Source: an uncultured Romboutsia sp. (GTDB lineage Bacteria > Bacillota > Clostridia > Peptostreptococcales > Peptostreptococcaceae). Taken from it: DNA of 64,000 nt. Numbering within the stretch: the first letter of the stretch is position 1; the number at the start of each line of letters is the position of its first letter. A model generated the notes under the pieces. The model had not been told where the DNA came from. It ran no database searches and worked only from the letters and a program-made list of their open reading frames with translations. The translations under genes were made by a program, and so were the position numbers. The stretch covers positions 1 to 64,000 of the forward strand of contig CAJFPU010000002.1 in the NCBI GenBank assembly GCA_904418825.1, in the 5' to 3' direction. This document shows positions 10,317 to 21,058 of the stretch, in pieces.

Positions 10317-11366
10317 ATGAAACTTAAAAAGTTTATAGCTTTAGGTTTAGCAACAGTAATGAGTACTAGTATGTTAGTAGGATGTGGGGCTAAATCAGAT
10401 TCTGATACAGCAACAGATAATGGTGACAAAGTATTTAGAGTAGGGATGATAACAGACACTGGTGGAGTAAATGATGAATCATTTAACCAATCAGCATGGA
10501 AAGGATTCCAAGACGCTCAAGAAAAGTTTGGAAAAGATAAGTTGGAAGTAAAATATTTAGAATCTAAACAAGATGCAGATTACGCTCCAAATATAGATAC
10601 ATTTGTTGATGAAGAGATGGATTTAATAGTAGGAGTTGGATTTAAGTTAGAGCCAGCTATAACAGAAGCTGCTAAAAACTATCCAGAACAACAATTTGCA
10701 TTAATAGATGCAGTTTGTGAAGGAGAACAACCAGAAAATGTAACTTCATTATTATTTGAAGATAACACGTCATCTTATTTAACAGGATTAGTAGCAGGTA
10801 GAATGACAGAAACAAATAAGGTTGGATTTATAGGTGGTATGGAATCAGACGTTATAGCTAAGTTTGATTACGGATTTAGAGCTGGTGTTAAAGCTGCCAA
10901 CCCAGATGCAGAAGTAATGGTACAATATGCAAATAGTTTCACAGATGCAGCTTTAGGAAAAACTATAGCTAACCAAATGCATTCAAAAGGTGCTGATATA
11001 ATATTCACTTGTGCAGGTGCAGTTGGAATAGGTGCTATAGAAGCAGCTAAAGAAAACGGTAAAAAAGCTATAGGTGTTGACCAAGATCAAAACTATTTAG
11101 CTCCAGAGAACGTAATAACTTCAGCTATGAAAAACATAGATGTTTCAGTATTAGAATTATTATCTAATGTAGTTGAAGGAAACTACAAAGGTGGAGAAAT
11201 AATAGTTAATACATTATCTATGAATGGTGTTGGTATAGCTCCAACAAGTAACAAGAATGTTCCACCAGATGTATTAGAATATGTTACAGAAGAAGCTGAA
11301 AAAGTTAAGTCAGGAGATGTAAAAGTTCCTGCAACTAAGGAAGAATTTGAGGAATTAAATAAATAA
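10317..11366 (+). CDS. BMP-family ABC transporter substrate-binding lipoprotein (nucleoside uptake)
   Basis: Lipobox STSMLVGCG, then RVGMITDTGGVNDESFNQSAWKGFQ typical of BMP family; RBS AGGAGG. Confidence 0.92.
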   Translation: MKLKKFIALGLATVMSTSMLVGCGAKSDSDTATDNGDKVFRVGMITDTGGVNDESFNQSAWKGFQDAQEKFGKDKLEVKYLESKQDADYAPNIDTFVDEEMDLIVGVGFKLEPAITEAAKNYPEQQFALIDAVCEGEQPENVTSLLFEDNTSSYLTGLVAGRMTETNKVGFIGGMESDVIAKFDYGFRAGVKAANPDAEVMVQYANSFTDAALGKTIANQMHSKGADIIFTCAGAVGIGAIEAAKENGKKAIGVDQDQNYLAPENVITSAMKNIDVSVLELLSNVVEGNYKGGEIIVNTLSMNGVGIAPTSNKNVPPDVLEYVTEEAEKVKSGDVKVPATKEEFEELNK

Positions 11367-11383
11367 TAGTAATTAAACATAAG

Positions 11384-11416
11384 AAAGACTATCTTCATTG
11401 AAAAGGATAGTCTTTT
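11384..11416 (+). terminator. Rho-independent terminator
   Basis: AAAGACTATC...GATAGTCTTTTT. Confidence 0.85.
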
Positions 11417-11617
11417 TAAATGTATTACATATTTAAAATATTTTAATAGATTTTGGAAAGAATAATATAAACTATATTAATATTTTATAAAAGATTATTA
11501 TGATACACAAAAAAACAAATTAAAACAAAAAATTAAAACAAAAAGTTTGTTATGTTAGTCATATTTTAGTATAATAAAAAGGCTGATAATTTTAAATAAG
11601 GAGGATAATAAAGAGCG

Positions 11618-13186
11618 ATGAATAATGGTAATATCAACTACAGTCAAAAAGTCGTAGAGATGAAGAAAATAACTAAAAAGTTCGGAAATTTTGTTGCGAA
11701 TGATAATATAGACTTGACTGTACATAAAGGTGAAGTACATGCTCTTTTAGGAGAGAACGGAGCAGGAAAATCTACTCTAATGAATATACTATATGGTTTA
11801 TATCAGCAAACATCTGGAGAAATCTACATTAATGAAAAATTAGTTAATATGGATAATCCTAATGTTGCGATAGCTAATGGAATAGGTATGGTTCATCAAC
11901 ATTTTATGTTAGTGCAACCTTTCACTGTAGCACAAAATATAATATTAGGAGTCGAGCCTACAAAAGGTCTTGGTTCAATTGATATAAATAAAGCTATAGA
12001 AGATGTAAAAGCTATTTCAGAAAAATATGGATTATATGTTGATCCTAATGCAAAAATAGAAGATATAAGCGTTGGTATGCAACAAAGGGTAGAAATACTA
12101 AAAGCTTTATATAGAGGCGCGGAAATATTAATACTAGATGAGCCTACGGCAGTTCTTACTCCACAGGAAATACAAGAACTTATACAAATTATAAGAAATT
12201 TAACTAAAGAAGGAAAATCTGTAATAATAATAACTCATAAATTAAAAGAAATAAAAGCAGCTGCAGACTATTGTACAATCATTAGAAGAGGTAAGTACAT
12301 AGATACTGTGAAAGTGTCTGAGACAACTGAAGATGAGTTAGCTGCGATGATGGTTGGTAGAGAAGTTAACTTCAAAGTTGATAAAAAAGAAGCAAAACCA
12401 ACATCAAATGTATTAGAAATAAAAGATTTAGTAGTAAAAGATAGTAGAAAAGTATCTGTAGTAGATGGACTATCACTAGAAGTTAAGGCTGGAGAGATAC
12501 TAGGTATTGCTGGTATAGATGGAAATGGACAATCAGAACTAGTAGAAGTTTTAACTGGTCTTAGAAAAGCAGAAAGTGGAAGTATAAAAGTAAATTCAAA
12601 AGAGTTACTAAATAAAAAACCAAAAGATATATTTAACAATGGAATAAAAAATATTCCAGAGGATAGACATAAAAGAGGATTAATATTAGATTTTACTGTT
12701 GCGGAAAATACAGTATTACAAAATTATAAGGATCCAAGATTCTCTAAAAATGGAATATTAAATAAAGCAGCTATAGAAAAATATGCTGATGAAATAATAG
12801 AAAGATTTGACGTAAGACCTACAAATCATAGTGTTAAATCAAGAGCATTATCTGGTGGGAATCAACAAAAGGTTATAATAGGTAGAGAAGTTGATAATAT
12901 AGAAACTGCAAGAAAAGCTACTGGAGAACCTCAATTACTTATAGCAACTCAACCTACGAGAGGTCTTGATGTTGGAGCTATAGAATTCGTTCATCAAGCT
13001 TTAGTAAAACAAAGAGATGAAGGTAATGCAGTACTACTAGTTTCATTAGAATTAGATGAAGTTATGAATGTATCAGATAGAATAGCTGTTATATATGAAG
13101 GAAAAATAGTAGGAATTGTAGATGCAAAAAATACAGATGAAAATACATTAGGTTTAATGATGGCAGGAGGTGACGATAATGAGTAG
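11618..13186 (+). CDS. Nucleoside ABC transporter ATP-binding protein (two ATPase domains)
   Basis: GENGAGKSTLMNILYGLYQ, LDEPTAVLTPQE, second domain LSGGNQQKVIIGRE. Confidence 0.94.
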   Translation: MNNGNINYSQKVVEMKKITKKFGNFVANDNIDLTVHKGEVHALLGENGAGKSTLMNILYGLYQQTSGEIYINEKLVNMDNPNVAIANGIGMVHQHFMLVQPFTVAQNIILGVEPTKGLGSIDINKAIEDVKAISEKYGLYVDPNAKIEDISVGMQQRVEILKALYRGAEILILDEPTAVLTPQEIQELIQIIRNLTKEGKSVIIITHKLKEIKAAADYCTIIRRGKYIDTVKVSETTEDELAAMMVGREVNFKVDKKEAKPTSNVLEIKDLVVKDSRKVSVVDGLSLEVKAGEILGIAGIDGNGQSELVEVLTGLRKAESGSIKVNSKELLNKKPKDIFNNGIKNIPEDRHKRGLILDFTVAENTVLQNYKDPRFSKNGILNKAAIEKYADEIIERFDVRPTNHSVKSRALSGGNQQKVIIGREVDNIETARKATGEPQLLIATQPTRGLDVGAIEFVHQALVKQRDEGNAVLLVSLELDEVMNVSDRIAVIYEGKIVGIVDAKNTDENTLGLMMAGGDDNE

Positions 13187-14270
13187 TAAGACAAATAAAA
13201 AGAAAATTTCTTTAGTCGATAATACTATTCTATTCTCCTTAATATCAATAGTATTAGGTTTATTAGTTGGAGCAATAGCATTATTAATAGCAGGAAGAGA
13301 CCCTATACAAGCATATTCAGCTATGATAGAAGGTGTATTTGGAAAACCTAAATATATGGCATGGGTAATAATAAGATCAACACCACTTATATTAACTGGT
13401 TTATCTATTGCATTTGCATTTAAAACGGGATTATTTAATATAGGTGCAGAAGGTCAGTTTATAATAGGTGCATTAGTTGCAACTATGGTTGGTTCTGTAA
13501 TTGAATTACCAGCAATAATACATATACCACTTACTCTTTTAATGGCTTGTTTAGGTGGAGCTATATGGGGTGGATTTGTAGGATGGTTAAAATCTAAGTT
13601 TGGAATTAATGAAGTTATAGCTGCTATAATGCTTAACTGGATAGCATTTTATTTAAGTAACTTTATGATAAAAAATACTTGGTTAGCTAAACCAAATAGT
13701 GAGTCATCAGTAAGTATACATGATTCAGCAAGTATAGGTATAGACTGGTTAACAGATTTAGTAGGGCCAGCTACAAAGGTTAACTGGGGTATAGTTATAT
13801 CAATAATACTTGTACTAGTTATAGCATTTATACTATTTAAAACAACTCTAGGATTTGAATTAAGAGGAGTTGGGCATAATAAGTTTGGTGCAGAGTACGG
13901 TGGAATAGATGTTAATAAATCTATATTAAAATCTATGGCAATAGCAGGTTTACTTGCGGCGGCAGCAGGAGCTATACAAGTAATGGGTGTATCTAAAAAT
14001 ATTACTGTATTAGCAGCAGCAGAAGGTTATGGATTTGATGGTATAGCCGTTGCATTAATAGCAAACAGTAATCCTATTGGTGTTATATTCTCAGGATTAT
14101 TATTTGGGGCATTTAAATACGGTGGAACAAAAATGCAATCTGTAGGAGCACCATCAGAAGTTATAAATATAGTTATTGGTTCTATAGTATACTTTATAGC
14201 ATTAAGTAGTGTACTAAGAATGTTATATATAAATTTCAGAGAGAAAAAAAATAAAGGGGGGAATGCATAA
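13179..14270 (+). CDS. Nucleoside ABC transporter permease
   Basis: Polytopic permease of the BMP-associated type; ATG at 13179 after GGAGGTGAC, overlapping the preceding stop. Confidence 0.9.
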   Translation: MSSKTNKKKISLVDNTILFSLISIVLGLLVGAIALLIAGRDPIQAYSAMIEGVFGKPKYMAWVIIRSTPLILTGLSIAFAFKTGLFNIGAEGQFIIGALVATMVGSVIELPAIIHIPLTLLMACLGGAIWGGFVGWLKSKFGINEVIAAIMLNWIAFYLSNFMIKNTWLAKPNSESSVSIHDSASIGIDWLTDLVGPATKVNWGIVISIILVLVIAFILFKTTLGFELRGVGHNKFGAEYGGIDVNKSILKSMAIAGLLAAAAGAIQVMGVSKNITVLAAAEGYGFDGIAVALIANSNPIGVIFSGLLFGAFKYGGTKMQSVGAPSEVINIVIGSIVYFIALSSVLRMLYINFREKKNKGGNA

Positions 14271-15205
14271 TGCAAGATATAGCTTTAATTATTAGTACGA
14301 CCTTAATGTACTCTACACCCCTTATATTTGCGGCATTAGGTGGAGTATTTTCAGAGAATTCAGGTATAGTTAACATAGGTATAGAAGGTATGATGACTAT
14401 AGGTGCTTTTGCAGGTGCTGCTGCAGGATATATGTTAGGTAATCCATGGTTAGCATTTATAATAGGTGGTTTAGCTGGAGGTTTATTTGCTTTAATTCAT
14501 GCTTTAGCAACTGTAACTTTTAATGCTGACCACACTATATCAGGAGTAGCAATAAACTTATTAGCTCCTGGGGTTGCATTATTTGCATCTAAAATAATGT
14601 TTGATGGTGCTACTATGACACCAACAATACCAATGGAACAAAAAATACCAAGACCATTAAATGGTTTATTCCCATCAGGGAGTATATTAGATACAATATT
14701 CAATGCATATGCTACAGTTTTCTTAGCATTTATATTAGTTGCTGTTGCATGGTATGTATTATATAAAACTAAATTTGGACTTAGAATAAGAGCAGTTGGA
14801 GAACATCCAGGTGCAGCGGATACATTAGGAATAAGTGTTTCAAAAACTAGATATGCTGCAGTTATAATATCTGGTATATTAGCTGGATTAGGTGGAGCAT
14901 CAATGAGTTTAGCTGTTGTTTCTTCATTCAGACCTACATTAATATCAGGACAAGGATATATAGCTATAGCTGCGGTAATATTCGGTAAATGGAGACCTCA
15001 ATGGGCAATGGTAGCATGTTTATTATTTGGTTTCTCAACTGCATTATCTGTATACTTTGGAAATCCAGAATTACCATTCAGCATAAATGAAAACTTATTA
15101 TCAATGATACCTTATATAATGACATTGATAGTATTAGTAATATTTGTTAAAAGTTCTAAGGCTCCAGCAGCTCTTGGAAATCCATATAAAAAAGGTGAAA
15201 GATAA
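14270..15205 (+). CDS. Nucleoside ABC transporter permease
   Basis: ENSGIVNIGIEGMMTIGAFAGA... LRIRAVGEHPGAADTLGISV; overlaps preceding stop. Confidence 0.92.
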   Translation: MQDIALIISTTLMYSTPLIFAALGGVFSENSGIVNIGIEGMMTIGAFAGAAAGYMLGNPWLAFIIGGLAGGLFALIHALATVTFNADHTISGVAINLLAPGVALFASKIMFDGATMTPTIPMEQKIPRPLNGLFPSGSILDTIFNAYATVFLAFILVAVAWYVLYKTKFGLRIRAVGEHPGAADTLGISVSKTRYAAVIISGILAGLGGASMSLAVVSSFRPTLISGQGYIAIAAVIFGKWRPQWAMVACLLFGFSTALSVYFGNPELPFSINENLLSMIPYIMTLIVLVIFVKSSKAPAALGNPYKKGER

Positions 15206-15237
15206 AAAAATGATAGCTTAAAGCTATCATTTTTTTA
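15204..15237 (+). terminator. Rho-independent terminator
   Basis: AAAAAAATGATAGCTTAAAGCTATCATTTTTTT. Confidence 0.85.
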
Positions 15238-15290
15238 TTAAAGCATATAAATTATATTGAATATAGTAATTAATAATTTATATGCTTTAA
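15238..15290. repeat. 17-bp perfect inverted repeat with 19-nt loop
   Basis: TTAAAGCATATAAATTA ... TAATTTATATGCTTTAA. Confidence 0.7.
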
Positions 15291-15426
15291 TAAAAAAATT
15301 AATTGTAATGTAATGACATTCGGTGTCGTTTATAAAATGAATTAAAACTTTATATAGAGAAATAATAAAAGTAGAAGGATTTTATTATTAGACACTTTGA
15401 CTAAATATTAGAAAGGAGTGAGAAAA

Positions 15427-16224
15427 ATGACAAATAAAGATATTCATTTAAGTTTAAGTAAACAAAATGAAATATCTGTTAAAAAGCTACTAACTAATCA
15501 CAAACTTGAAAAAGAATATACGTACAAGAATGATTATATAGAAGTAGTACTAAAAAATAATAGAGATAAAATACATAATGAAGAAATAGTAGATGAAATT
15601 ACTGATTTGATAATTGATATAATTGAAAATAAACTTCTTAGAAAATATATTATAAAAAAATATAGCTTAGAATCTAGTGAAGAGATTCAAAAGATATATA
15701 TATGTGCATTAAATATATTTAAGAATAAAGAGTTTATAATAAAGCAATCTTTATATCAAAAAGTATATGATTATATATTAAATGAAGAGTATATAAATAT
15801 AGAAGGTTTTGTAAAATTTAGAATGAAAGAATTTAATAATTATATATCGACTATAGTAGATTTAGCATGGGAAGAATATTTCATAAAAAAAGATCAAGAT
15901 GAATTTATTAATGTACTTAAGTACTTTGTGGACGCTCAGAAAGAAAAATTAGAGCTTTTAAGAATACATATAAAAGAAGATAATTCATTTATACTTTATG
16001 ACAAATATGGAAATGAGATTGATAGTATAAATGATGAAGAAATAATGAATATAATGATAAAAGAAAATTTGAACTATGAAGATTTTTTAATGAGTAATCT
16101 TCTTACTCTATGTCCTGGTAAAATAGAAATAATAGACTCTTTAAATAATAATTCTTCTAAAGAAATAATAGAAATAATTAAATCAATATTTGGTGATAAA
16201 GTAAGCTATATCAATCGACATTAA
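15427..16224 (+). CDS. ytxC: Sporulation protein YtxC-like
   Basis: Length, ...CPGKIEIIDS... C-terminal motif, location near thrS; ATG at 15427 after GAAAGGAGTGAG. Confidence 0.65.
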   Translation: MTNKDIHLSLSKQNEISVKKLLTNHKLEKEYTYKNDYIEVVLKNNRDKIHNEEIVDEITDLIIDIIENKLLRKYIIKKYSLESSEEIQKIYICALNIFKNKEFIIKQSLYQKVYDYILNEEYINIEGFVKFRMKEFNNYISTIVDLAWEEYFIKKDQDEFINVLKYFVDAQKEKLELLRIHIKEDNSFILYDKYGNEIDSINDEEIMNIMIKENLNYEDFLMSNLLTLCPGKIEIIDSLNNNSSKEIIEIIKSIFGDKVSYINRH

Positions 16225-16344
16225 TTTCATACTAATTTTATTCATTATAAAGATATAAAATATATAGTTAGAAAAATTACCTTTTTAATGGTATATTATA
16301 TTTGTAAGTAAATATAAACATATATCAAAAAAGGAGATTTTAGC

Positions 16345-16947
16345 ATGAATAATATCATTAAAATATTAATCCTAGCTGTTATAGGAGGATTAATAGGTTA
16401 TATAACAAATGTAATAGCTATAAAATTAATATTTAGGCCAATAAATCCAATAAAAATTCCTATACTTAATATAGAGATAATAGGATTGATACCAAAGAGA
16501 AAAGTAGAAATTGCAACTAATATAGGAACGATAATAGAAGATCAATTTTTATCTGTCGATGAAATTATAGATGACATGATAACTCATAAAGATAAACAAG
16601 ATATAATTGATTATATAAAAGTAAAAATAAATTTAATGCTTAATGAAAAGATGACACTTATACCTAGTACAATAAGAAGTTTAGCTCAAAATTATATATC
16701 TGAAATAATAGAAGAAGAAATAAGAGAAGCTATAGATGATGTATCTGAAGAAATTATAAGTAAAGCAAAAAGTCGTATAAATATAAAAGAAATAGTAGAA
16801 AATAAAATTAATGAATTGGATTTATATGAACTAGAGTCAATAATATTGCAAATTGTAAAAAATGAGTTAAAACACATTGAAATATTAGGATTTATATTAG
16901 GTTTATTTATAGGAGTAATTCAAGGAATAATAACTATATTTATATAG
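16345..16947 (+). CDS. DUF445-family membrane protein
   Basis: GGLIGYITNVIAIKLIFRPINPI...GLIPKRKVEIATNIG; C-terminal EILGFILGLFIGVIQ. Confidence 0.8.
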   Translation: MNNIIKILILAVIGGLIGYITNVIAIKLIFRPINPIKIPILNIEIIGLIPKRKVEIATNIGTIIEDQFLSVDEIIDDMITHKDKQDIIDYIKVKINLMLNEKMTLIPSTIRSLAQNYISEIIEEEIREAIDDVSEEIISKAKSRINIKEIVENKINELDLYELESIILQIVKNELKHIEILGFILGLFIGVIQGIITIFI

Positions 16948-16984
16948 AATATTATTATTGATACTAAATTAAGTATTTGATATA

Positions 16985-17252
16985 ATTAATTTAATAATTA
17001 AAAAATGGCAATGAAGAGGAAGAGTAAAATAGAAACAATTAAACAGAGAGGATAAACCATAGGCTGGAAGTTTATCTTAATATGACTATTTGAAAACTAC
17101 CTTAGAGCTGAACTTATTAGCATTTATAAAATGTGAAAGTGTTCGGGTGACAACCTTATAGTCATCAAGAGGAAGTATTTAAATACTTCAACTTGGGTGG
17201 AACCGCGAATTAACACTCGTCCCAATATATTTATTTGGGATGAGTTTTTTTA
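16985..17252 (+). promoter_or_regulatory. T-box leader of thrS, likely specifier ACC (17099-17101)
   Basis: AGAGAG element, T-box TGGGTGGAACCGCG (17194-17207), terminator ACTCGTCCCAATATATTTATTTGGGATGAGTTTTTTT. Confidence 0.92.
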
Positions 17253-17283
17253 TTATAAAAAATTAATTTAAGGAGGAAGTATA

Positions 17284-19203
17284 ATGATAAAAGTTACTTT
17301 AAAAGATGGATCTGTAAAAGAATTCGAAAATGAACTTTCAGTTATGGACATAGCTAAGTCTATAAGTGAAGGTTTAGCTAGAGCAGTAGTTGCTGCATCT
17401 GTAAATGGAAAAGTTGTAGGGTTAAACTATATAGTAAAAGAAGACTGTGAATTAAACTTATTCAAATTTGATGATGAAGAAGGAAAAGATGTATTTAGAC
17501 ATACATCAGCTCATATACTAGCTCAAGCTATAAAGAGATTATATCCAGAAGCTAAATTTGCAATAGGACCAACTGTAGAAAATGGATTTTATTATGATAT
17601 AGATTTAGATCATAGATTAACTAATGAAGATTTAGAAAAATTAGAAAAAGAAATGAAAAAAATAGCTAAGGAAGATATAGCTGTTGAAAGATTTGAATTA
17701 CCAAGAGAAGAAGCTTTAGCTTGGGCAAAAGAGAATAATGAAATTTATAAAGTAGAACTTATAGAAGATTTACCAGAAGGGGAAGTAATATCTTTTTATA
17801 AGCAAGGAGATTTTACTGATTTATGTAGAGGACCACACTTACCTTCAACAAAAAAAGTTAAGGCTGTTAAACTATTAAGTGTAGCTGGAGCTTATTGGCG
17901 TGGAGATGAAAAGAACAAAATGCTTCAAAGAATATACGGTATATCTTTTGAGAAAAATAAAGATTTAGAAGAATACTTACACATGTTAGAAGAGGCTAAG
18001 AAAAGAGATCATAGAAAGTTAGGTAAAGAATTAGATTTATTCTTTATACCAGAAGAAGGACCTGGATTCCCATTATTCTTACCAAAAGGTATGGAACTTA
18101 AGAATGAATTATTAAAGTTTTGGAGAGAAATACATAGAGAAGATGGATATCAAGAAATAGAAACTCCAATAATATTAAATCAAAAACTATGGGAGACTTC
18201 AGGACACTGGTTTAACTATAAAGAAAATATGTACACTGTAGATATAGATGAACAACAATTCGCTATAAAGCCAATGAACTGCCCAGGTTCATTAATATAT
18301 TATAATGCTAAGCCACACTCATATAGAGAATTCCCTATGAAAGTTGCTGAACTTGGTAGAGTTCATAGACATGAATTATCAGGAGCATTACACGGACTTA
18401 TGAGAGTTAGAGCGTTTACTCAAGATGATGCACATATATTTATGTTACCAGAACAAATAAAAGATGAAATAAAAGGTGTTGTAGATTTAATAGACAGAGT
18501 TTATAAGACTTTCGGATTTGAATACCACTTAGAATTATCAACTAGACCTGAAAACTCAATAGGTTCAGATGAAGAATGGGAAGCAGCTGAAAGTGGATTA
18601 AGAGAAGCTCTAGAAGAACTTAATTTACCTTATATATTAAATGAAGGTGATGGAGCATTCTACGGTCCTAAGATAGATTTCCACTTAAGAGATTGCTTAG
18701 GAAGAACATGGCAATGTGGTACTATACAATTAGATATGCAATTACCTCAAAGATTTGATATAACTTATATAGGTCAAGATGGTGAAAAACACAGACCAGT
18801 TATGATACACAGAGTTGCATTTGGAAGTATAGAAAGATTTATAGGTATATTAATAGAACATTATGCTGGTAAATTCCCTGTTTGGTTAGCTCCAACTCAA
18901 GTTAGAATATTACCTATATCAGATAAGTATAATGATTATGCTAACGAAGTTAAGAAAGCTTTATTTGATAAAGGTATAAGAGTAGAGATAGATGATAGAG
19001 CAGAAAAGACAGGATTTAAGATAAGAGAAGCACAACTTCAAAAAATACCATACATGTTAATTGTAGGTGAAAAAGAAGCTGCTGATAATAAAGTATCTGT
19101 AAGAAGTAGAGATAATGGAGAAGTAGGAAGTATAGATTTAAATGAATTTATAGCTACAATATCTAAAGAAATTGAAAATAGAGAAAATGTAATACAAGAT
19201 TAA
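17284..19203 (+). CDS. thrS: Threonyl-tRNA synthetase
   Basis: TGS domain, HTSAHILAQAIKRLYP, RVHRHELSGALHGLMRVRAFTQDDAHIF. Confidence 0.98.
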   Translation: MIKVTLKDGSVKEFENELSVMDIAKSISEGLARAVVAASVNGKVVGLNYIVKEDCELNLFKFDDEEGKDVFRHTSAHILAQAIKRLYPEAKFAIGPTVENGFYYDIDLDHRLTNEDLEKLEKEMKKIAKEDIAVERFELPREEALAWAKENNEIYKVELIEDLPEGEVISFYKQGDFTDLCRGPHLPSTKKVKAVKLLSVAGAYWRGDEKNKMLQRIYGISFEKNKDLEEYLHMLEEAKKRDHRKLGKELDLFFIPEEGPGFPLFLPKGMELKNELLKFWREIHREDGYQEIETPIILNQKLWETSGHWFNYKENMYTVDIDEQQFAIKPMNCPGSLIYYNAKPHSYREFPMKVAELGRVHRHELSGALHGLMRVRAFTQDDAHIFMLPEQIKDEIKGVVDLIDRVYKTFGFEYHLELSTRPENSIGSDEEWEAAESGLREALEELNLPYILNEGDGAFYGPKIDFHLRDCLGRTWQCGTIQLDMQLPQRFDITYIGQDGEKHRPVMIHRVAFGSIERFIGILIEHYAGKFPVWLAPTQVRILPISDKYNDYANEVKKALFDKGIRVEIDDRAEKTGFKIREAQLQKIPYMLIVGEKEAADNKVSVRSRDNGEVGSIDLNEFIATISKEIENRENVIQD

Positions 19204-19212
19204 TTTATAAAT

Positions 19213-19250
19213 AAAAAGGAGTAATCTATCATGATAGATTACTCCTTTTT
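19213..19250. terminator. Bidirectional terminator, 19-bp perfect palindrome between convergent genes
   Basis: AAAAAGGAGTAATCTATCA/TGATAGATTACTCCTTTTT. Confidence 0.9.
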
Positions 19251-19251
19251 A

Positions 19252-20661
19252 TTAACACATTTCTTTTCTTATTAATGATTTTAATTCTTCATGAGTCATA
19301 GTTTCATTTTCAAATAAATGATTTGAAACTATATGTAGGTCATTTATATTATTTCTTAACATATCTAAAGTTTCGTTATAACAATCTAGGACTATTCTGT
19401 TAGCTTCATCTTGTATTTTTTCAGATAAAAATGTTTTATTATTTCCATCTAAAGTCATAAATCCTAAATTACTCATTCCGTATTCACAAACCATTTGGTT
19501 AGCTATTTCTGTAACTTTCTTTAAGTCATCTTTTGCTCCAGTAGATTTATGATTAAATATTATTTCTTCAGATGCTTTTCCGGCAAGAAGTATTTTCATT
19601 TTTCCAAGCAGTTCTTCTTTAGTATATATGTATCTGTCTTCATCTGGTAATTGTAGTACATAACCTAAAGCCTGCCCTCTTGGAACTATTGAAATTTTTT
19701 GTATAGGACATATTCCTACTAAATCACTCACTAGTGCATGTCCAGCTTCGTGATAAGAAACTATTTTCTTTTCTTTCTCTATTAAAGTTGAGTTTTTAGA
19801 TTCAAGCCCAGCTATAACTCTTTCTAAAGCCTTATCAAAGTGAATAGAAGTAATTACGTTGCTATTATCTCTTACAGCAAAAATGGCAGCTTCATTAGCT
19901 ATATTAGCAAGATGTGCGCCGTTAAATCCATGAGTTTTTTTAGCTAAAATCTCTAGATTTACAGAAGGATCTATTGGTTTATTATCAGTATGAACTTTTA
20001 AAATTTCATGTCTAGTATGATAATTAGGAGTACCTATATGTATATGTCTATCAAATCTACCAGGTCTAAGTAATGCTTCATCAAGTAAGTCAAGTCTATT
20101 AGTAGCTCCTATTATTATTACATTTGAGTCTTTAGTAAAACCATCCATTTCAACTAGAAGTTGATTTAGTGTTTGATCCTTTTCATTATTGCTTTCTGAA
20201 TGTCTTTTAGCACCGATTGCATCAATCTCATCTATAAATATTATGCTTGGTGCTTCTTTTCTAGCTTTTTCAAAAAGAGTTCGTACTCTTTTGGCACCTA
20301 CACCTACATACTTTTCAACAAATTCAGATCCAGTAACATTAAAGAAAGATGAGTTAGTCTCACCAGCCACTGCTGATGCAAGTAATGTTTTACCAGTCCC
20401 AGGAGGACCATAAAATAATACTCCTTTTGGTATTTTTGCACCCATTTTTTTATATTTGTCAGGATATTTCATAAAGTCTACTATTTCAAATAATTCTTCT
20501 TTAACTTCTTCTAATCCAGCAACATCACAAAATGTAGTCTTAGGTTTAGAAGAGTTTGAATCTTCATTTGGAATTTCTTTTTCCATCTTAGTTGTTTGGG
20601 CAAACACGGGTACTGGTTTGTTTATTTTTTTGAAGAAATTTTCCCACATTCTCATAGTCAT
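19252..20661 (-). CDS. FtsH-like AAA+/M41 metalloprotease lacking N-terminal transmembrane segment
   Basis: [31 protein letters not shown]-region, HEAGH zinc site; N-terminus [20 protein letters not shown] is not hydrophobic; RBS AGAGGTG just upstream. Confidence 0.88.
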   Translation of the reverse strand: MTMRMWENFFKKINKPVPVFAQTTKMEKEIPNEDSNSSKPKTTFCDVAGLEEVKEELFEIVDFMKYPDKYKKMGAKIPKGVLFYGPPGTGKTLLASAVAGETNSSFFNVTGSEFVEKYVGVGAKRVRTLFEKARKEAPSIIFIDEIDAIGAKRHSESNNEKDQTLNQLLVEMDGFTKDSNVIIIGATNRLDLLDEALLRPGRFDRHIHIGTPNYHTRHEILKVHTDNKPIDPSVNLEILAKKTHGFNGAHLANIANEAAIFAVRDNSNVITSIHFDKALERVIAGLESKNSTLIEKEKKIVSYHEAGHALVSDLVGICPIQKISIVPRGQALGYVLQLPDEDRYIYTKEELLGKMKILLAGKASEEIIFNHKSTGAKDDLKKVTEIANQMVCEYGMSNLGFMTLDGNNKTFLSEKIQDEANRIVLDCYNETLDMLRNNINDLHIVSNHLFENETMTHEELKSLIRKEMC

Positions 20662-20884
20662 ACACCTCTGATAAAAAATTATTTATTTATTTTATAATTT
20701 CCATAGTTTATAAAATTTATTATTTAAATTTTGATTTTAAACAATAAAATTCTAATATTTAAGAGTATAGACAGAAAATGCTTATATAATTACTTAATTT
20801 AATTATTTTATTTATATAAATTTTAAAAAAGTACTTGAAATATTAATTAATCAATGTTATATTAGATAAAGTAATAATGATAAA

Positions 20885-21035
20885 AGATAAAAACAAGAAG
20901 AAGTCCGCTTCTCACCTTACGATAAATGTTGTAAGTGTAAATATAAGTTAAGCTTTTATACCTTAATATGTATAAAGTTTGTTTTAAAATGTTAACTTAT
21001 ATGCGGATGATTTTAATCATTCGCTTTTATTTTTA
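20885..21035 (+). promoter_or_regulatory. infC-rpmI-rplT leader RNA with attenuator (L20-leader-like)
   Basis: GTCCGCTTCTCACCTTA..., alternative pairing of GTCCGC with GCGGAT, terminator GCGGATGAT-TTTA-ATCATTCGC-TTTTATTTTT. Confidence 0.75.
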
Positions 21036-21058
21036 TAAAAATTTGGAGGTGTCCTACC

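Noticed and set aside
12268-12639. 123-aa minus-strand ORF
   Set aside because: Antisense to a well-supported ABC ATPase gene.
13179-13186. Overlap of the transporter ATPase stop with the permease start
   Set aside because: Ordinary translational coupling in an ABC transporter operon.
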